DNA of 64,000 nt. Source: Pyrenochaeta sp. MPI-SDFR-AT-0127. Lineage: Eukaryota; Ascomycota; Dothideomycetes; Pleosporales; Cucurbitariaceae. The notes under the pieces were generated by a model. That model ran no database searches. It was given only the letters and a program-made list of their open reading frames with translations, and was not told the origin of the DNA. The stretch is taken from assembly GCA_020747015.1 (NCBI GenBank), contig JAGTJM010000030.1:365461-429460 (forward strand), written 5' to 3'. Below are positions 47,636-59,800 of this stretch, in pieces. The stretch's first letter is position 1. Each line of letters starts with the position of its first letter. A program made the translations under genes and the position numbers.

Positions 47636-48268
47636 CGTGTCATTTGATTTATAGAAAGGGTAGGTCATCGGGAGTGTAAGGTTTATGAAGCTGCTCGAGG
47701 GAGGATTTGGAGTTTACCGGTGAGAATGCGGGCTTCACACAATAGGAGTGAGAAGAACTGCTATGAATCAAACTGTGGCGCGTGTATTGGCGGTGACAAA
47801 CTAACTGCATTGACGGAAATGGTGTGCCTGGTCTCCAGACTCCTCATTTTTGACTTTATTGAAGACGTTTCAGCAGTTGGGCAACGCCATTTCATAACAT
47901 TATGATGATATGGGCGATTATTCCATTGTTGTGTTGTAACAGCATCCAAAATAACCTCGCCATCTCTACTGAAAGACTACAGTAGAACCAAGGGAACAAA
48001 TCAAAACATCTCGCGTGATAATTTGCAACGACTCACATGTAAAGTGACAAGATGCAGATGAATGCAGACGTAATACTGTTGGTGTGACTGGAGAGTGACG
48101 GTGAAGATCGCTCCAAGCAATGAGCTGCTGTGAATCATCACAATTGCTCCCATTGGCTGGCTAAGCTGCAACGGAAAGAAGGCCGACGCCGCGAAGACCG
48201 CAAACCTCCGAGCTCGCATCATAAATTAATACTTGCGACGCAGCAGACGAAGCACGCAGTCTGCCACA
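47636..48268. other. Divergent promoter of GH17 and ILV3 genes
   Basis: A 633-base gap between two start codons. No clear TATA box was found. The open frames in it show no known motif. Confidence 0.5.
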
Positions 48269-50135
48269 ATGTCTCTCGCACGCCTTGGAGGTGCGCTTTC
48301 GCGCGCAAAATGCTCGCCACGGCCTCAATGGCACGCAGCGTATGAATTAATCCTCTAAGAACCCTTATATGGGGAACATTCCGAAGCTAACAGTCCCCAG
48401 GCGAGCGCTCTCGAGCTCCTCAATTCGCACCGCTAAGGCTGACAATGAGCTTAATTCGGTCAGTAAGAGCATCACACAGCCCAAGTCGCAGGGTGCCTCG
48501 CAGGCCATGCTGTACGCCACTGGTATGAGCGAGGAGGATATGAACAAGGCCCAAGTAGGAATCTCGTCGGTGTGGTACTCGGGCAACCCTTGCAATATGC
48601 ACTTGATGGACCTGAACCACAAGGTCAAGGAGGGTGTGCAAAGAGCAGGGTTGCTGGGCATGCAGTTCAATACCATTGGCGTCAGTGACGGCATTTCCAT
48701 GGGCACAAAGGGCATGCGCTACTCCCTCCAGTCTCGCGAGATTATTGCCGACTCTATTGAGACCGTCATGGGCGGTCAGTGGTACGACGCCAATATCTCG
48801 ATTCCTGGATGCGACAAGAATATGCCTGGTGTCATCATGGCCATGGGTCGTGTGAACAGACCTTCGCTCATGGTGTATGGTGGAACCATCCAACCTGGTT
48901 GCGCAAAGACCCTCAACAATGAGTCTATTGATATTGTGTCCGCATTCCAAGCATACGGCCAATTCATCACGGGTGAGATCACCGAGGATCAACGCTTCGA
49001 CATTATCAGGCATGCCTGCAATGGGCAGGGCGCTTGTGGAGGCATGTATACTGCAAACACCATGGCCACAGCGATTGAGACAATGGGCATGTCGCTGCCG
49101 GGCTCTTCCTCGAACCCTGCGAACTCGCAGGCTAAGATGCTCGAGTGTCTTGCTGCGGGTGGTGCCATCAAAAATCTCCTGAAAGAGGACATCCGGCCAA
49201 GCGACATCTTGACCCGACAAGCTTTCGAGAATGCCATGGTCGTCATTAGTATTACTGGCGGATCAACGAATGCTGTTCTCCACTTGATTGCCATCGCGGA
49301 CTCCGTCGGTCTGAAGCTCACCATTGACGACTTCCAGGCTGTCAGCGACCGTATCCCTCTCCTGGCTGACCTGAAACCGTCCGGCAAGTACGTCATGGCC
49401 GATATCCACGACATCGGTGGCACACCCTCGCTACTAAAGTTCCTACTCAAGGAGGGTCTCCTTGACGGCAGTCAACTGACAGTCACTGGAAAGACTCTGA
49501 AGGAGAACCTTGAGAATGTGAGAGATTTCCCATCGGATCAGAAAATCATTCGGCCGCTCAGCGAGCCCTTGAAGACAACTGGCCACCTGCAAATTCTGCG
49601 AGGCAGTCTTGCTCCTGGCGGCTGTGTAGGCAAGATTACCGGAAAAGAAGGCACAATTTTCACTGGCAAAGCGAAGTGCTACGATGCGGAAGATGCGTTC
49701 ATCTCCGCTCTTGAGCGCGGCGAGATCAAGAAGGGCGAGAAGACAGTTGTCGTCATTCGCTACGAAGGCCCCAAGGGCGGCCCCGGAATGCCTGAAATGT
49801 TGAAGCCCAGCTCAGCCATCATGGGCGCTGGTCTTGGAAAAGACGTTGCGCTCATTACTGACGGTCGTTTCAGTGGTGGCAGCCACGGTTTCTTGATCGG
49901 CCATATTGTGCCTGAGGCGCAAGAAGGCGGACCGATCGGTCTTGTGCAGGACGGTGACGAGATTACTATTGACTCTGAAGCGAACGAATTGAACATTGGT
50001 GTCAGCGAGCAAGAGCTAGCAGAGAGGAGGAAGAGCTGGAGTGCACCACCGCTGAAGTACAGCAAGGGCACACTGTTCAAGTATGCTAGATTTGTCAAGA
50101 ACGCCAGTGAGGGCTGTGTGACCGACTCTGCGTAA
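48269..50135 (+). CDS. ILV3: Dihydroxy-acid dehydratase, mitochondrial
   Basis: Exons 48269-48339 and 48401-50135 give 601 residues. The short first exon encodes most of a basic mitochondrial presequence (MSLARLGGALSRAK...), joined by donor GTATGA to acceptor CCCCAG to give AARALSSSSIRTA; without it the frame would start at an ATG (48369) inside the intron. The enzyme makes the 2-keto acids in valine and isoleucine synthesis. The Fe-S ligand and active-site blocks are present: GNPCNMHL, PGCDKNMPG, CNGQGACGGMYTANTM, SITGGSTNAVLHL, and GRFSGGSHG. ILV3 is a fungal housekeeping gene; no attenuation signal is seen. Confidence 0.95.
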
Positions 50136-51505
50136 AAGCTTTTGCAGGAGTTTTCTTTCCACCATTTAACTCGTACGCATATTTTATGAGCTTCTAGTCA
50201 CGGCAAAAGTCACGGTCTGGAGTTTGGCAAGCGAAATCTGATCTGTATTTGGCGGCTTTTGGTCAAGTTATGTCTCTAATGCACCGTAGTTCAACGAATT
50301 TCCTTTGAAAATATCTGTCGTGCTGTATGTTATCTCTCTACACTTGGTAAAGTACTGTTATTATTGCTTGAGTGACAATCGACATTTGGCAAAACAACTG
50401 CGATCGCAGAGGTCTCATAAGCATCGTGACTGTAAACAAGGGGCAACAGGGTTTCTTCTAATGATGAACACCGCTTTCTCTTGGTACGGCAAGTTTGGGA
50501 AGACTATGATCAACTCAATGAAATGGGAGGTCGTCGACTTGGCCTCACGCGATGCTTCCGACACGTGGCGTGCACCAATTCACCCCTTAGTGCTGCAGAG
50601 CACCCCAATGCAGCAAAGCCTTGTCAATTGTAGTCGCCTCTTCTAGTCGAATTTACTCAATACAAATTCCCCATGATGCAGCATCAGATTTTTCCCGAGC
50701 GAAAGATCGGCATTACCCACATTCCGGGCTCCCACGAAATGCGGATCGTCAGGGGATGCTGAAGATCGAGTGGCTCACAGACACATAGGAAACGTCGGGA
50801 ACAGTAGCAAGCGCGCGCCAAGCAGCCTCAGCATTCACAGCTTCAAAGGATATCTTAATGGTCCTTTCATTGTAAAGCATATCTTCGCGATAAATATGCT
50901 GATCTAAAGTGAGCACAACGTTACTTCCGAGGCTCCTGGCTTTGCACAACAGTAGGATAGTACACTAGACAACATAGCGAAACCCGAGTTAAACTCTGGA
51001 AGGCTTGACAACCGGACTCTACCAAGAATGATCGCCTTGACTCGCATCTATATCGTTTCGGAAACTACCGTCCCGCGGGCACTATGCTCGTATTTTGCAA
51101 GACCAACAAGCTTGTCTGACGCCGCACGTAGGCGTCCACTATTGGATAGGCACCAGCTGGAGCTCTCATCGACAATATGATCAACTGATTTATGTGCCAC
51201 ACATGGTTACGCTGCTGCCCCAGATTTTTATCGTCGGATCATCGCTGTGCCGACTAAGAGAGTTGAATGACACAGGAGGCTTACCTGCAGCTAACCACGC
51301 AGAAGGGCAATGATGTATACAAGTGTGAAAGGAGACAATAAGATGAACTGTGCGCAGGTATCGAGAAGTATATAAGAAACCCAGAATCCAGGTGTAAGCT
51401 CGATATCCAGCCCAGCTTCAACAACTCCAGTCATTACATCTTGCCTTCCAACTTTCCCACCCTTCGCTTTAATCCAATTCAGACCTCAAGCCCAAGACCG
51501 CCAAT
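50136..51505. other. Intergenic, promoter region of the Asn/Gly-repeat gene
   Basis: About 1.37 kb. A minus frame at 50749-50949 reads like a protein end (66 codons) but lacks an ATG and a partner exon, so I do not call it. A TATA-like box lies at 51369. No repeat seen. Confidence 0.5.
51369..51376 (+). promoter_or_regulatory. TATA-like box
   Basis: TATATAAG lies 137 bases upstream of the ATG of the secreted Asn/Gly-repeat gene. The spacing and C/T- and A/C-rich leader that follows fit a fungal TATA promoter; no transcript data are available. Confidence 0.55.
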
Positions 51506-52266
51506 ATGCGCACCCCAACCTACGTAGCCCTCACCCTTTTCGCCCTCTCGGCATCAGTCCTCTCGGCGCCCCTTCCTCAGATTGATAATGTCGTGGATTT
51601 GGTCGTTGACCATTCTTCCGGCAATGGCAACACCTTCGAGGGCAACGGTAACGAGAATGGAAATGGAAACGGCAATGACAATGGCAATGGCAACTCCATA
51701 GGCGTACGTAGCAATGCTTACAATGACCATGTGAGCCCTCGCTAATTTGAACATTACAGAACGGCAACGGCAACGACAACGAGTTTGGAAGTGAGAATGA
51801 GGCTGGCAATGGCAACTCGTTCTCCCTCAGCAGTCTAGGTCTTAAGAAACGCCAGGGCGACCTTACAGAGAGCATCACCAACATCATCGAATCGGCTACC
51901 AGCTTCTCTGCCGGTGATGATAACGAGTTCCGTGACAATGGAAATGGAAATGGCAACGAGAACGGCCAAGGCAATGGCGTACGTACACATCCAGCACTGT
52001 CTCCTCAACATGTGGGATGGGTAGCTAACTCGATGCTCTAGAATGACAATGAGATTGGCAACGACAACGGGAACGGAAACTCTTTCGGAAGTGGCAACAG
52101 CTTCGGGAACGACAACAGCTTTGAAGTCAACCCAGACACTGAACTGCCTGAGGTTGAGGTACCTGAGGTTGAGGTCCCTGAGATCACGGTAAGCCCCACT
52201 ATCAAGTCAGTATAGCTAGAAGCTGGCTAGCGAACTTTCACTGACTGTTGGTAGCCTTTAGAGTAA
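51506..52266 (+). CDS. Secreted low-complexity Asn/Gly-repeat protein
   Basis: Exons 51506-51703, 51760-51978, 52042-52188 and 52255-52266 give 191 residues; all introns are phase 0 and the first two begin GGC-GTACGTA. The start MRTPTYVALTLFALSASVLSAP is a clear signal peptide. The mature protein is made of GNGN/GNDN-type repeats rich in Asn, Gly, Asp and Glu, with one LGLKKRQG segment that carries a dibasic Kex2-type site. A PEVEVPEVEVPEI repeat precedes a three-codon last exon. No cysteine is visible. Secretion is well supported; function is unknown (structural, adhesive or processed-peptide roles are all open). Confidence 0.8.
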
Positions 52267-53347
52267 GCAACGGTGAACGACACCTACCTTTCGAATGAGG
52301 TTCACTCCATCTCCACGGCATAGTATCTGGCATGGCGTATTTGTGAGGCATGGCACTGGTGTTGTGCGCGGTCTTAACGGCCTGTGTATATATTCTCCTA
52401 TGTTTTGGACGGACATTGAAACCCCATTGTGGAAAAATTTGCAGAAAACTCTACAACAATATATAAGTAAATTGTAATCTGTAATCGACATTGCAACTCC
52501 AGTAAATGTTCAATCGTTGTGAAGGTGGTGTTTGAGGTACATAGTTGTCTGGATTTCGGTGTTACATCGACGTCTTCAATAATATAGAACCTGGGTGTTA
52601 GCATCTCCAATGATACATGGGCATAGTTAACGACATGGTGGACTCTGGAGCAATTCGATGCAATCCACGTGGCTCAGTGAAGAAGAAATGCCAAGATTCA
52701 ATGGAGCTGTTTGGGTTTGGGCTCAAAAATGCACAACTGAGCACCTGAGCTTATATTCAAGAATACATCCGTGGTTGGCTCTCTGCGTTCGCGCAAGTTC
52801 GGTGGGTGTTGGGTGTTGAGAGAATGATTCTTGTGAGAAAGCGGACCTCTGAGAACACCCTTCACACAACCTCGGTGAGACAATGCTTTGGTAGACCTCA
52901 CGCTTAGCAACCGGAACCAATGACCGCAATCAAACTCTCATGGACTTTCCAGAGTGTTCAAGACGGCGTTGTCCACACTTTATTAGTGCCCGAATGTTGC
53001 CCGGATAAGCGGTCGATAAGCACAATCAAGCTCTCATCAGCACACTAGCGCGTCCCGCCTAACATTCCGACGTCATAAGTACGGATGCTGCGGACAGGGT
53101 TCCGCATGCTACCGTCTCGTCATAATGGAAGCTGTCGCGCTTTTTCCAGATTCTTTGCACTTTTGAACTCCAATCTCTCCTCCTTGCTCTTCGGTCTGCG
53201 ATTGATACCCAGTGCGCCCAAAGTCCCTTTCTTTGTTGGTTCTCAGCGCTCCGGAAGCAGCGATTCTTCACGCGACACCAAGCTTGCAATCATTTAAACG
53301 GGAAAGCGATTGGAGTAGAAAGCAACTAAAGCTTACCGAACACCACA
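52267..53347. other. Intergenic between the repeat-protein gene and PIC2
   Basis: About 1.08 kb. It includes the 3' end of the repeat-protein gene and the PIC2 promoter. Open frames are short and show no known motif. Confidence 0.5.
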
Positions 53348-54526
53348 ATGTCGAACAAGATAGACGCGTTGAGGCCGCAAAGGAAGATTGAGCTATTCTC
53401 GGGGAGCTACTTTGCAGCATGTACAGTGGGCGGTATCATTGCTTGTGGGCCTACACACACCATGGTCACGCCGCTAGATTTGGTGAGTTTGAACCCTTAT
53501 TCGAGCTCTCCCAAGTTCAATCGGGATTTGGAACGACTGCGCCTGGCTTGAGGAGCTTGTACACGCTCAACTGCTGAGGGAAGAGGAATACCATCGCTAA
53601 GACGCCATACTCTAGGTCAAATGCCGCCGTCAAGTCGACTCAACCCTGTACAAGTCCAACACGCAAGCTTGGAAGATGATCTACTCTAAGGAAGGCCTGC
53701 GTGGTGTATTCTTTGGCTGGACACCCACCTTTGTTGGCTACTCCATGCAAGGCGCTGGTAAATACGGTTTCTACGAGGGCTTCAAATACCTCTACGGCGA
53801 CAAGCTGGCCCCCGGGCTGCCGAAACAAGTCGTGTACCTTGCTGCGTCAGCGTCTGCAGAGTTCCTCGCCGATATCGCACTCTGCCCTATGGAGGCGATC
53901 AAGGTTCGCATGCAGACTACTCTGCCGCCCTTTGCACATACATTGAGGGAGGGCTGGGCGAAAGTCATCAAGGAGGAGGGCGTGGGTGGCTTATACAAGG
54001 GCCTGTACCCGCTATGGGCGAGACAGATTCCATACACGATGGTCAAGTTTGCCACATTCGAGGAGACAGTGACCCAGATCTACAACTTCTTGGGCAAGCC
54101 AAAGGAATCATTCAGCGGTCTCCAGCAAACTGGCGTGAGTTTTCTAGGAGGTTACATTGCTGGTATTGGATGCGCCGTCGTTTCGCATCCTGCAGGTACG
54201 TTATTCTCGAACGAAGATTGTGTGATTCATTGAGGCCAAAATGTTGACTGATCGCGTATAGATGTCATGGTCTCGAAACTGAACAGTGATCGCAAAGCAG
54301 GTGAAGGCGCAGGTCAAGCTATCGGCAGAATCTATGGCAAGATTGGATTTGGTGGTCTGTGGAACGGACTGCCTGTGCGTATCTTCATGATTGGTACCCT
54401 GACGGCTTTTCAATGGCTCATCTACGACTCTTTCAAGGTCTATCTTGGCGTAAGTATTGCTTCTGTCACAAGATAAGGACGTCAACTAACGTACTGGCGC
54501 AGCTGCCGACAACCGGAGGACACTAA
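53348..54526 (+). CDS. PIC2: Mitochondrial phosphate/copper carrier (SLC25, Pic2 type)
   Basis: Exons 53348-53482, 53616-54195, 54262-54449 and 54503-54526 give 308 residues, right for a six-span carrier. The three SLC25 signatures are PLDLVKCRRQV, CPMEAIKVRMQ and HPADVMVSKLN, the last two of which are P-x-E/D-x-x-K/S motifs; the first and third are rebuilt by splices. The sequence is closer to yeast Pic2 than to Mir1: CGPTHTMVTPLDL, SMQGAGKYGFYEG, and a C-terminal GLPTTG. It brings phosphate, and in yeast also copper, into the mitochondrial matrix. The last exon is only seven codons plus a stop. Confidence 0.93.
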
Positions 54527-54752
54527 AAGCAACACGCGGGGAAGATTTTTGATTCAAGACCCATTTTCAAGAAGGTATGCCTTGATCATACACAAGAAGG
54601 ATATCACGTGGCGTTTTGGAGCAAGGTACGGTCCGAGGCATACTATACTTGCTAATCAAATAAACAACTCTAAAACAACAACCTGAGGATTTCATTTGGC
54701 AAATAATTACTAGCCCTAAGCCAACAAAGCATTCTGAACCCCTCCATTCTTC

Positions 54753-55232
54753 TCACCCCAATCTCTCCTGATTTCTCTCCAACGTCTCAAAATTCGTCCC
54801 AGGTCCATAATTAAACATGAAAATCGACCTAACCACCAAATGTTAGTACATTCACCTCCCTTACTCCTCCTTCATCATTACTCACCCAGGGCTCTCCCTT
54901 CGACAAACATCCACCACTTTTTCAAACAGCTCCGTCTGCGGCGGGACCAGTCTCAATCCACTGCCCACCATAATCCCCTTGAAAGACTCCGCCCGCAGCG
55001 CAGCGGCCAGCCAGTCCAGCCCAGCCAGCGGGTTCTGGTCATCCATGTAGTAGAGTGTGACATCGTATCCGAACTCACGAATACGCTGTGTGTCGGCGTC
55101 GATTTTGGCCTTGATTTCTTGCGGTGTGCCGTAGAGGGTGCGGAAGTAGTCGGGGATGTCGGCCTGGACGTTTAGGCCTGTGAGGAGGATTTTGGCCTTT
55201 GTCGGGGTTGTGGGGATCGTGGTGGACGACAT
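54753..55232 (-). CDS. Small conserved-looking orphan protein (140 residues)
   Basis: Exons 55232-54886 and 54828-54753 give 140 residues; donor GTGAGT, acceptor GGTTAG, branch TACTAAC. The splice gives RRESPGSIFMFNYGPGTN. The protein is Thr-rich at the start, then AKILLTGLNVQADIPDYFR, YDVTLYYMDD and SFKGIMVGSGLRL, in a repeated strand-helix order that suggests a small alpha/beta fold. The GSGLRL turn could be a nucleotide or ligand loop. There is no signal peptide. I do not recognise the family. Confidence 0.65.
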
Positions 55233-55693
55233 GTTGACGAGATGATGGAAGGGGTAGGGAAGGAGCTAGAGGATTGGTTTGGAGTCTTTCTGAAGTTGTG
55301 TTTAGGGATGTTGGTAGAGAAGTAATGAGGATAGTGGATGTTCTGTGTAGTATCACATATATACACTTCTGTCTCCCTCTTATACTCTCCTTGACTAAAC
55401 TATTTCCTAGCATACTACTACTCCTTTTCCGCGCTTACATTGATCGTTCATCTCACATTGCTAATACTTCGGCCTGTCTCGCTCTCCGACACACTGCATC
55501 CTGCACAGCAATCCCTATAGGTAATCCCCTCTTAGAAGAAGCCATGAGTCTAGAAGTCCTTGCTCACTCAAGTTCCGACACAGATGTTCTGCTTATCAAT
55601 CAAATGCTGCCAAGAGAGACAGCGGCGAAAGTGTGTGGTGGTGTTGTAGATCTTTTGCGGGGGCCGCACACCGCGGGGTCCGATCTGAAGCTT
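55233..55693. other. Intergenic next to a transposase remnant
   Basis: A 461-base gap between the orphan's start and the 3' end of the Tc1-like frame. The plus-strand frame across 55274-55867 overlaps the transposase antisense and is likely chance. The missing DDE part of a transposase was looked for here on the minus strand, and none was seen. Confidence 0.5.
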
Positions 55694-56116
55694 CTATTGA
55701 TTCTTTGGCCTGCGCTTCGCCTTGCGCTGGCTTTTTACCGGCCTGCAGACGTGGCGTTGAATTGTTTTCTTGGAGACTTTGGGCGAGGCGTCATGAGCTG
55801 TGTCCTTTCCAGCGTCTTCGACGAGCTGGTGGAGCTTAATTGTGGGATCATTTTTTACAACCCTTGACAGCCTCCGTATCGTTCTTGTAGACAAGATTGG
55901 TGTACGGCCTTGTCGAGGGCGTGACGCGTTACTGTGGGTGGTATGCCATCTTGCAATGGTCTTCTGCACGCATCGTTGAGTGCAGCCAATAGTTTCTGCA
56001 ATGTCCTTTGTACGCACACCGGCTTCTGCTTGGGAAATAATGAAGTCGCGTTGACGTTCTGAAAGCTCACCACCGGGGCTACGGTTGTCACCAATTTCTG
56101 TGCCAAAAGTTCTCAT
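55694..56116 (-). mobile_element. Tc1/mariner-like transposase N-terminal DNA-binding region, truncated or domesticated
   Basis: Single open frame of 140 residues, ATG at 56116. A homeodomain-like HTH (LSERQRDFIISQAEAGVRTKDIAETIGCTQRCVQKTIARW) is followed by a GRP-like linker and a second HTH (LSRVVKNDPTIKLHQLVEDAG, then KVSKKTIQRHV). This is the paired-type DNA-binding region of Tc1/pogo-like transposases. The stop falls just where the DDE catalytic domain would begin, and no DDE frame follows. The intact frame could mean a recent truncation, or a kept DNA-binding protein. I could not find terminal inverted repeats by eye. Confidence 0.6.
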
Positions 56117-56818
56117 TTGAGTGGGTTGTGGGGCGTTGAAGAAAGGTTGGATGTTGGTGTTGTAATGGGGAGACGCGGCTGGAACGCGGAAAGCTTTTGG
56201 CTAAGAACAGTATAGTTGACATCATCACGGTATGCGCAAAGCGTAGGAAAGGACACAGAATGTGAATCCTGTTGATGGAGTTATGCAAAATTCTATTTAT
56301 GCACTTGAAACAAAGAATGATGCAAGTATGTGAACTTGGATGCTCAACTGCAAAGTTTGCCAATGCCTGCACAAAATCTCATGGTGAACCACCTGCGGAC
56401 ACCTGATCGCCCTCGCTATGCCGTCATAGTATGAATATCACCAATGTCGAAAATATTAGTAGGGACCGTGGTGAGGCTGAAACCTCGAACGCCAATGCCA
56501 TGATACGCCAGTCGTACATCTAATCATCAGATGCATGTCGTCAATTCGTTCCGTCCTTGCTTGCACCTCAACTCCAAGCAAAGAAAATACAAAGTAGGGA
56601 AGGTAGTCTCTTCTTCATCGGATGTACTTTCAGAAGTTCCTAGAGATATTGACCTCATTTGGATCCCTAGGTGGCGACAATTCGGACGCGTTCCCACCTA
56701 GTAATATGTCGTCCTTCCGGAACCGTTCAGGACCAAACTCAATCCCACCATCTGCGCTGAATAAAGGCTGGATCATCGGTGCGGAACCTACTCAAAGAGT
56801 TCAGGTCAATAGCTTGCT
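56117..56818. other. Intergenic between the transposase remnant and the USP gene
   Basis: About 700 bases. No recognisable gene; a plus-strand frame at 56622-56867 overlaps the USP 3' end and is likely chance. Confidence 0.5.
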
Positions 56819-59800
56819 TCATGAAATATCAAGCAACTCGTTTGCATCATCAGACTCACTCCCATAGTCACTCTGATCAAACGCTTCCCCTTGTGACAGA
56901 GGCGTCCCCTCATCCTGTGGCCACATTCTGAGCCTCGGTTCGACTTCTGCCTGATACTGATAGATTAGAGCAGCGTCGTTGGGGTCCTTATACTGCTGCA
57001 TGTCTGGGTCCTCATTCTGCGATAGGATCCAAAGGAGTTGTACGAGCGATTGGCATGTCGCGATGAGCGGGTTGAGATGTGATCTCAGAATGCCAGCGTC
57101 CTTCTCATACACAATCTTATGTATCAGTTCACTGATCAAATCGCGCATGGATTTCCACTTGATCAAAACAGTTTCGTGAGGCATCTCATCTGGGTTGCCG
57201 TATAGGTCGTGCAGTAGGGTGTGTGCCCCTCTGCGTACATTTTCCAAGCTATGCATGAGCAGCGGCCCTGCATAAGCGCGGCTCTTGACCATGAGATAAT
57301 GGTGGAAGGCATAAGTGCTACCTTTTCTTTCGAAAAGAAATTCGTTCTCCGCCTGCAGTAGTCCGGCATAGAACTCGAGAACAGCCTCACCGCCGGGTGC
57401 ACGCTCTTCCTCCGCTCGGCTAGTTGATGCAATCGCTTTTGAAACTGCGGCAATAACTTTGGTGACGTTTTCGACAATCGGAGAGGCCTGGCAGAATGCT
57501 AGGCCAGCCCGTATGTAAGCATCGCAATACGGTGGGTCGAGTAAAACGCCCTCGACAATAGTCTTGGTCAAATTTGTTTGCGTCTGTAATTCGGTGGATT
57601 CGAGCATCCACTTAACTATGTCCCCTGGATAGAAATAATCTACCTTGGTTTGGTCGAAAAGCTCCAGTATCTTGTCCAGAGCAGCAATGGCCTTGAGATC
57701 TTCGGACCAGTAGAGTAGCATCTGCTTCTCCAGCTGTGTCAGTGGAAATCTCATCCGCTCGCGGTCGAGCGTGGCATGTCGATCTTCGCCGTGGCTTCCC
57801 AAGATGACTGGGAGACGTATGTCTGTGCGCAAAAGCAATGCGGCGATAAAGCCGATCAGCCTGTTGGTGACACCCTTTCTCTTATCCAGGATTCGCGACA
57901 GTTCGTAGTGCTCGTCCTTGAACTGCTTGTGTACATGCATAATGAATAACTTGAGACCGAATTCTAGAAATCCGTGATTCAACAATACTGCGGTTTCCAC
58001 GTGCCCCATCTCCACCACCTGAGTTAGTGCGAGATAGAAGTCATCCCAGCCTCGAGTGCTCATATAGGTCTCATCCGCCGTATCTCGTAGGCGTTTGATC
58101 ACGGTAGCAAGTACTCCTTCCATTGGAGCAGTAGAGTCAACCTCCATGTCGCTATCCGTGCCTTCTATGCCATATAGCGCCGGTTCTGTGTCACGGAAGA
58201 ACTTGAGACTATCAATGAAGAAAGCGCGAGTCTGTGCTCGGACCTTAGGATGCATGCATCGCACAAGCAAGTTTAGCAGCGCGTAATCATCTGCAGAGAT
58301 TGCTTTTAGAACAATGTTGCAACACATAGAACACATCAGGACGGAACGCCGAAGTTGCAAAAGCAACTCGATGAAGATGTCAGGAGTCTGCTGGCGCCAG
58401 ACGATCTGGCCGAGGTGGGACAGTATGATATATAAAGCACGAGTCTCCTGCAAATATGTTAACATACTGGAAAGCAGGCCTATAGGGGCATGAAGGCTGA
58501 TCCAAGGCAGAAGATTGCTCGCCGCACTGTGATGTGCAGTTGCACAGGATAGCCATACATAAAAGTGGTGATTCGAGCATGAGGACATACCTGTTCATGG
58601 TCTTCTGAGCAATTACCATGGTTGATTTTGCGCGATGTGGCGTGAAGCTGTCTTACGAATCTCGAATGGCTGGGATCGAATAGAGAGTACTCCCGAATGA
58701 AAAGCTCGTTGTTAACGTCAACCTCTTTTTTGAGAGGGTCCGGGACTGGGACCTTCATAGTTTGCTCTCTTGTGGAAGTTCTACACTGGTGTTGGTCCTC
58801 CTCCACAGCGGTCCTCCGTTGGTAGAAGAGCATGTACGCGGAATAATTCTTCATTTGTCGGCCGTATATTTCATCCGTTGATCCACCAAAGGCTTTCTGT
58901 GCAATTTCTGCGGGATCGAATGGTCCGACGTTGCTGTCGTCAAATTCGATCCAGTTCGGTATTGTGTCTCCTGTTGGGCAAGGTCGTTCGCGGATATACG
59001 AATAATAGTGACCATTCTCACAGTTGCCCGTGTGTACGAGAACTCCTACAAGGTCGAACATATCCTCGATGCGTGGCTTGGATGGGTCACTAAGGTGATC
59101 TAGGTGGTATGCGCTAATGTCGATAGAAGGCGGGAACTCGAAATGATCGTAGATCTTTCTTCGGCTGAAATCGTTCAGGTCAAACTCAAATCGCTTAAGA
59201 TGGAAGATGAGATTGTCAGGGACTTCCTTAAGACATGTTCTATATCCATCAGCTTTGGTATTGCTAGAAGAAATGGTGGCTTACCGCTTTACAGCATCGA
59301 CGAATTTACCGCCGCATGATTCGCACTTGTACTTGTTGTCACCTTCCATAACATCGCCTCGAACAAAAGCCTGCAGACTTTCATGAAGGTTGGCCTTGCC
59401 TTGAACATCGCATTGTACAGCGAAGAAGGGTTCCGCCCGCTCAGAAACGTGCTCGCATTCCTTAGACTTTATTTGGTTCAAGGTTTGTCCGCCGTAGAAT
59501 GAACGAAACTGTTGCTTGTGCTCCTCCTTGACAAGTTGAGCCTCCCATTGATCGAAGAGCAAGTTATAAAATTCGTCGGCGTCCATCTGGATACTGATGT
59601 CGATCGGCTGCTGTTCAAGGTTCTTTACACACGCCGCAAAGCCACGTGGATCGGTCGATCGGCGGAATGAATGCTGCATTTGTGTGAAAAGTCTTTGCGT
59701 CTCGAGAAGGAGCTTTTGGGAACCACTAGCTTCTTGTACTTCGAGGCTAAGCATGAACTTTCGAAAGTTCATGTTCATGAAAAGCTGGGTCATAAGTGAA

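Noticed and set aside
48420..49220. 266-codon open frame on the minus strand
   Set aside because: Antisense to the ILV3 coding exon, with no motif of its own.
50749..50949. 66-codon minus-strand frame ending ...VSYVSVSHSIFSIP
   Set aside because: Protein-like composition but starts with TTG, and no upstream exon with ATG could be joined in frame.
55274..55867. 197-codon plus-strand frame
   Set aside because: Overlaps the Tc1-like frame in antisense and the HTH strand is clearly the coding one.
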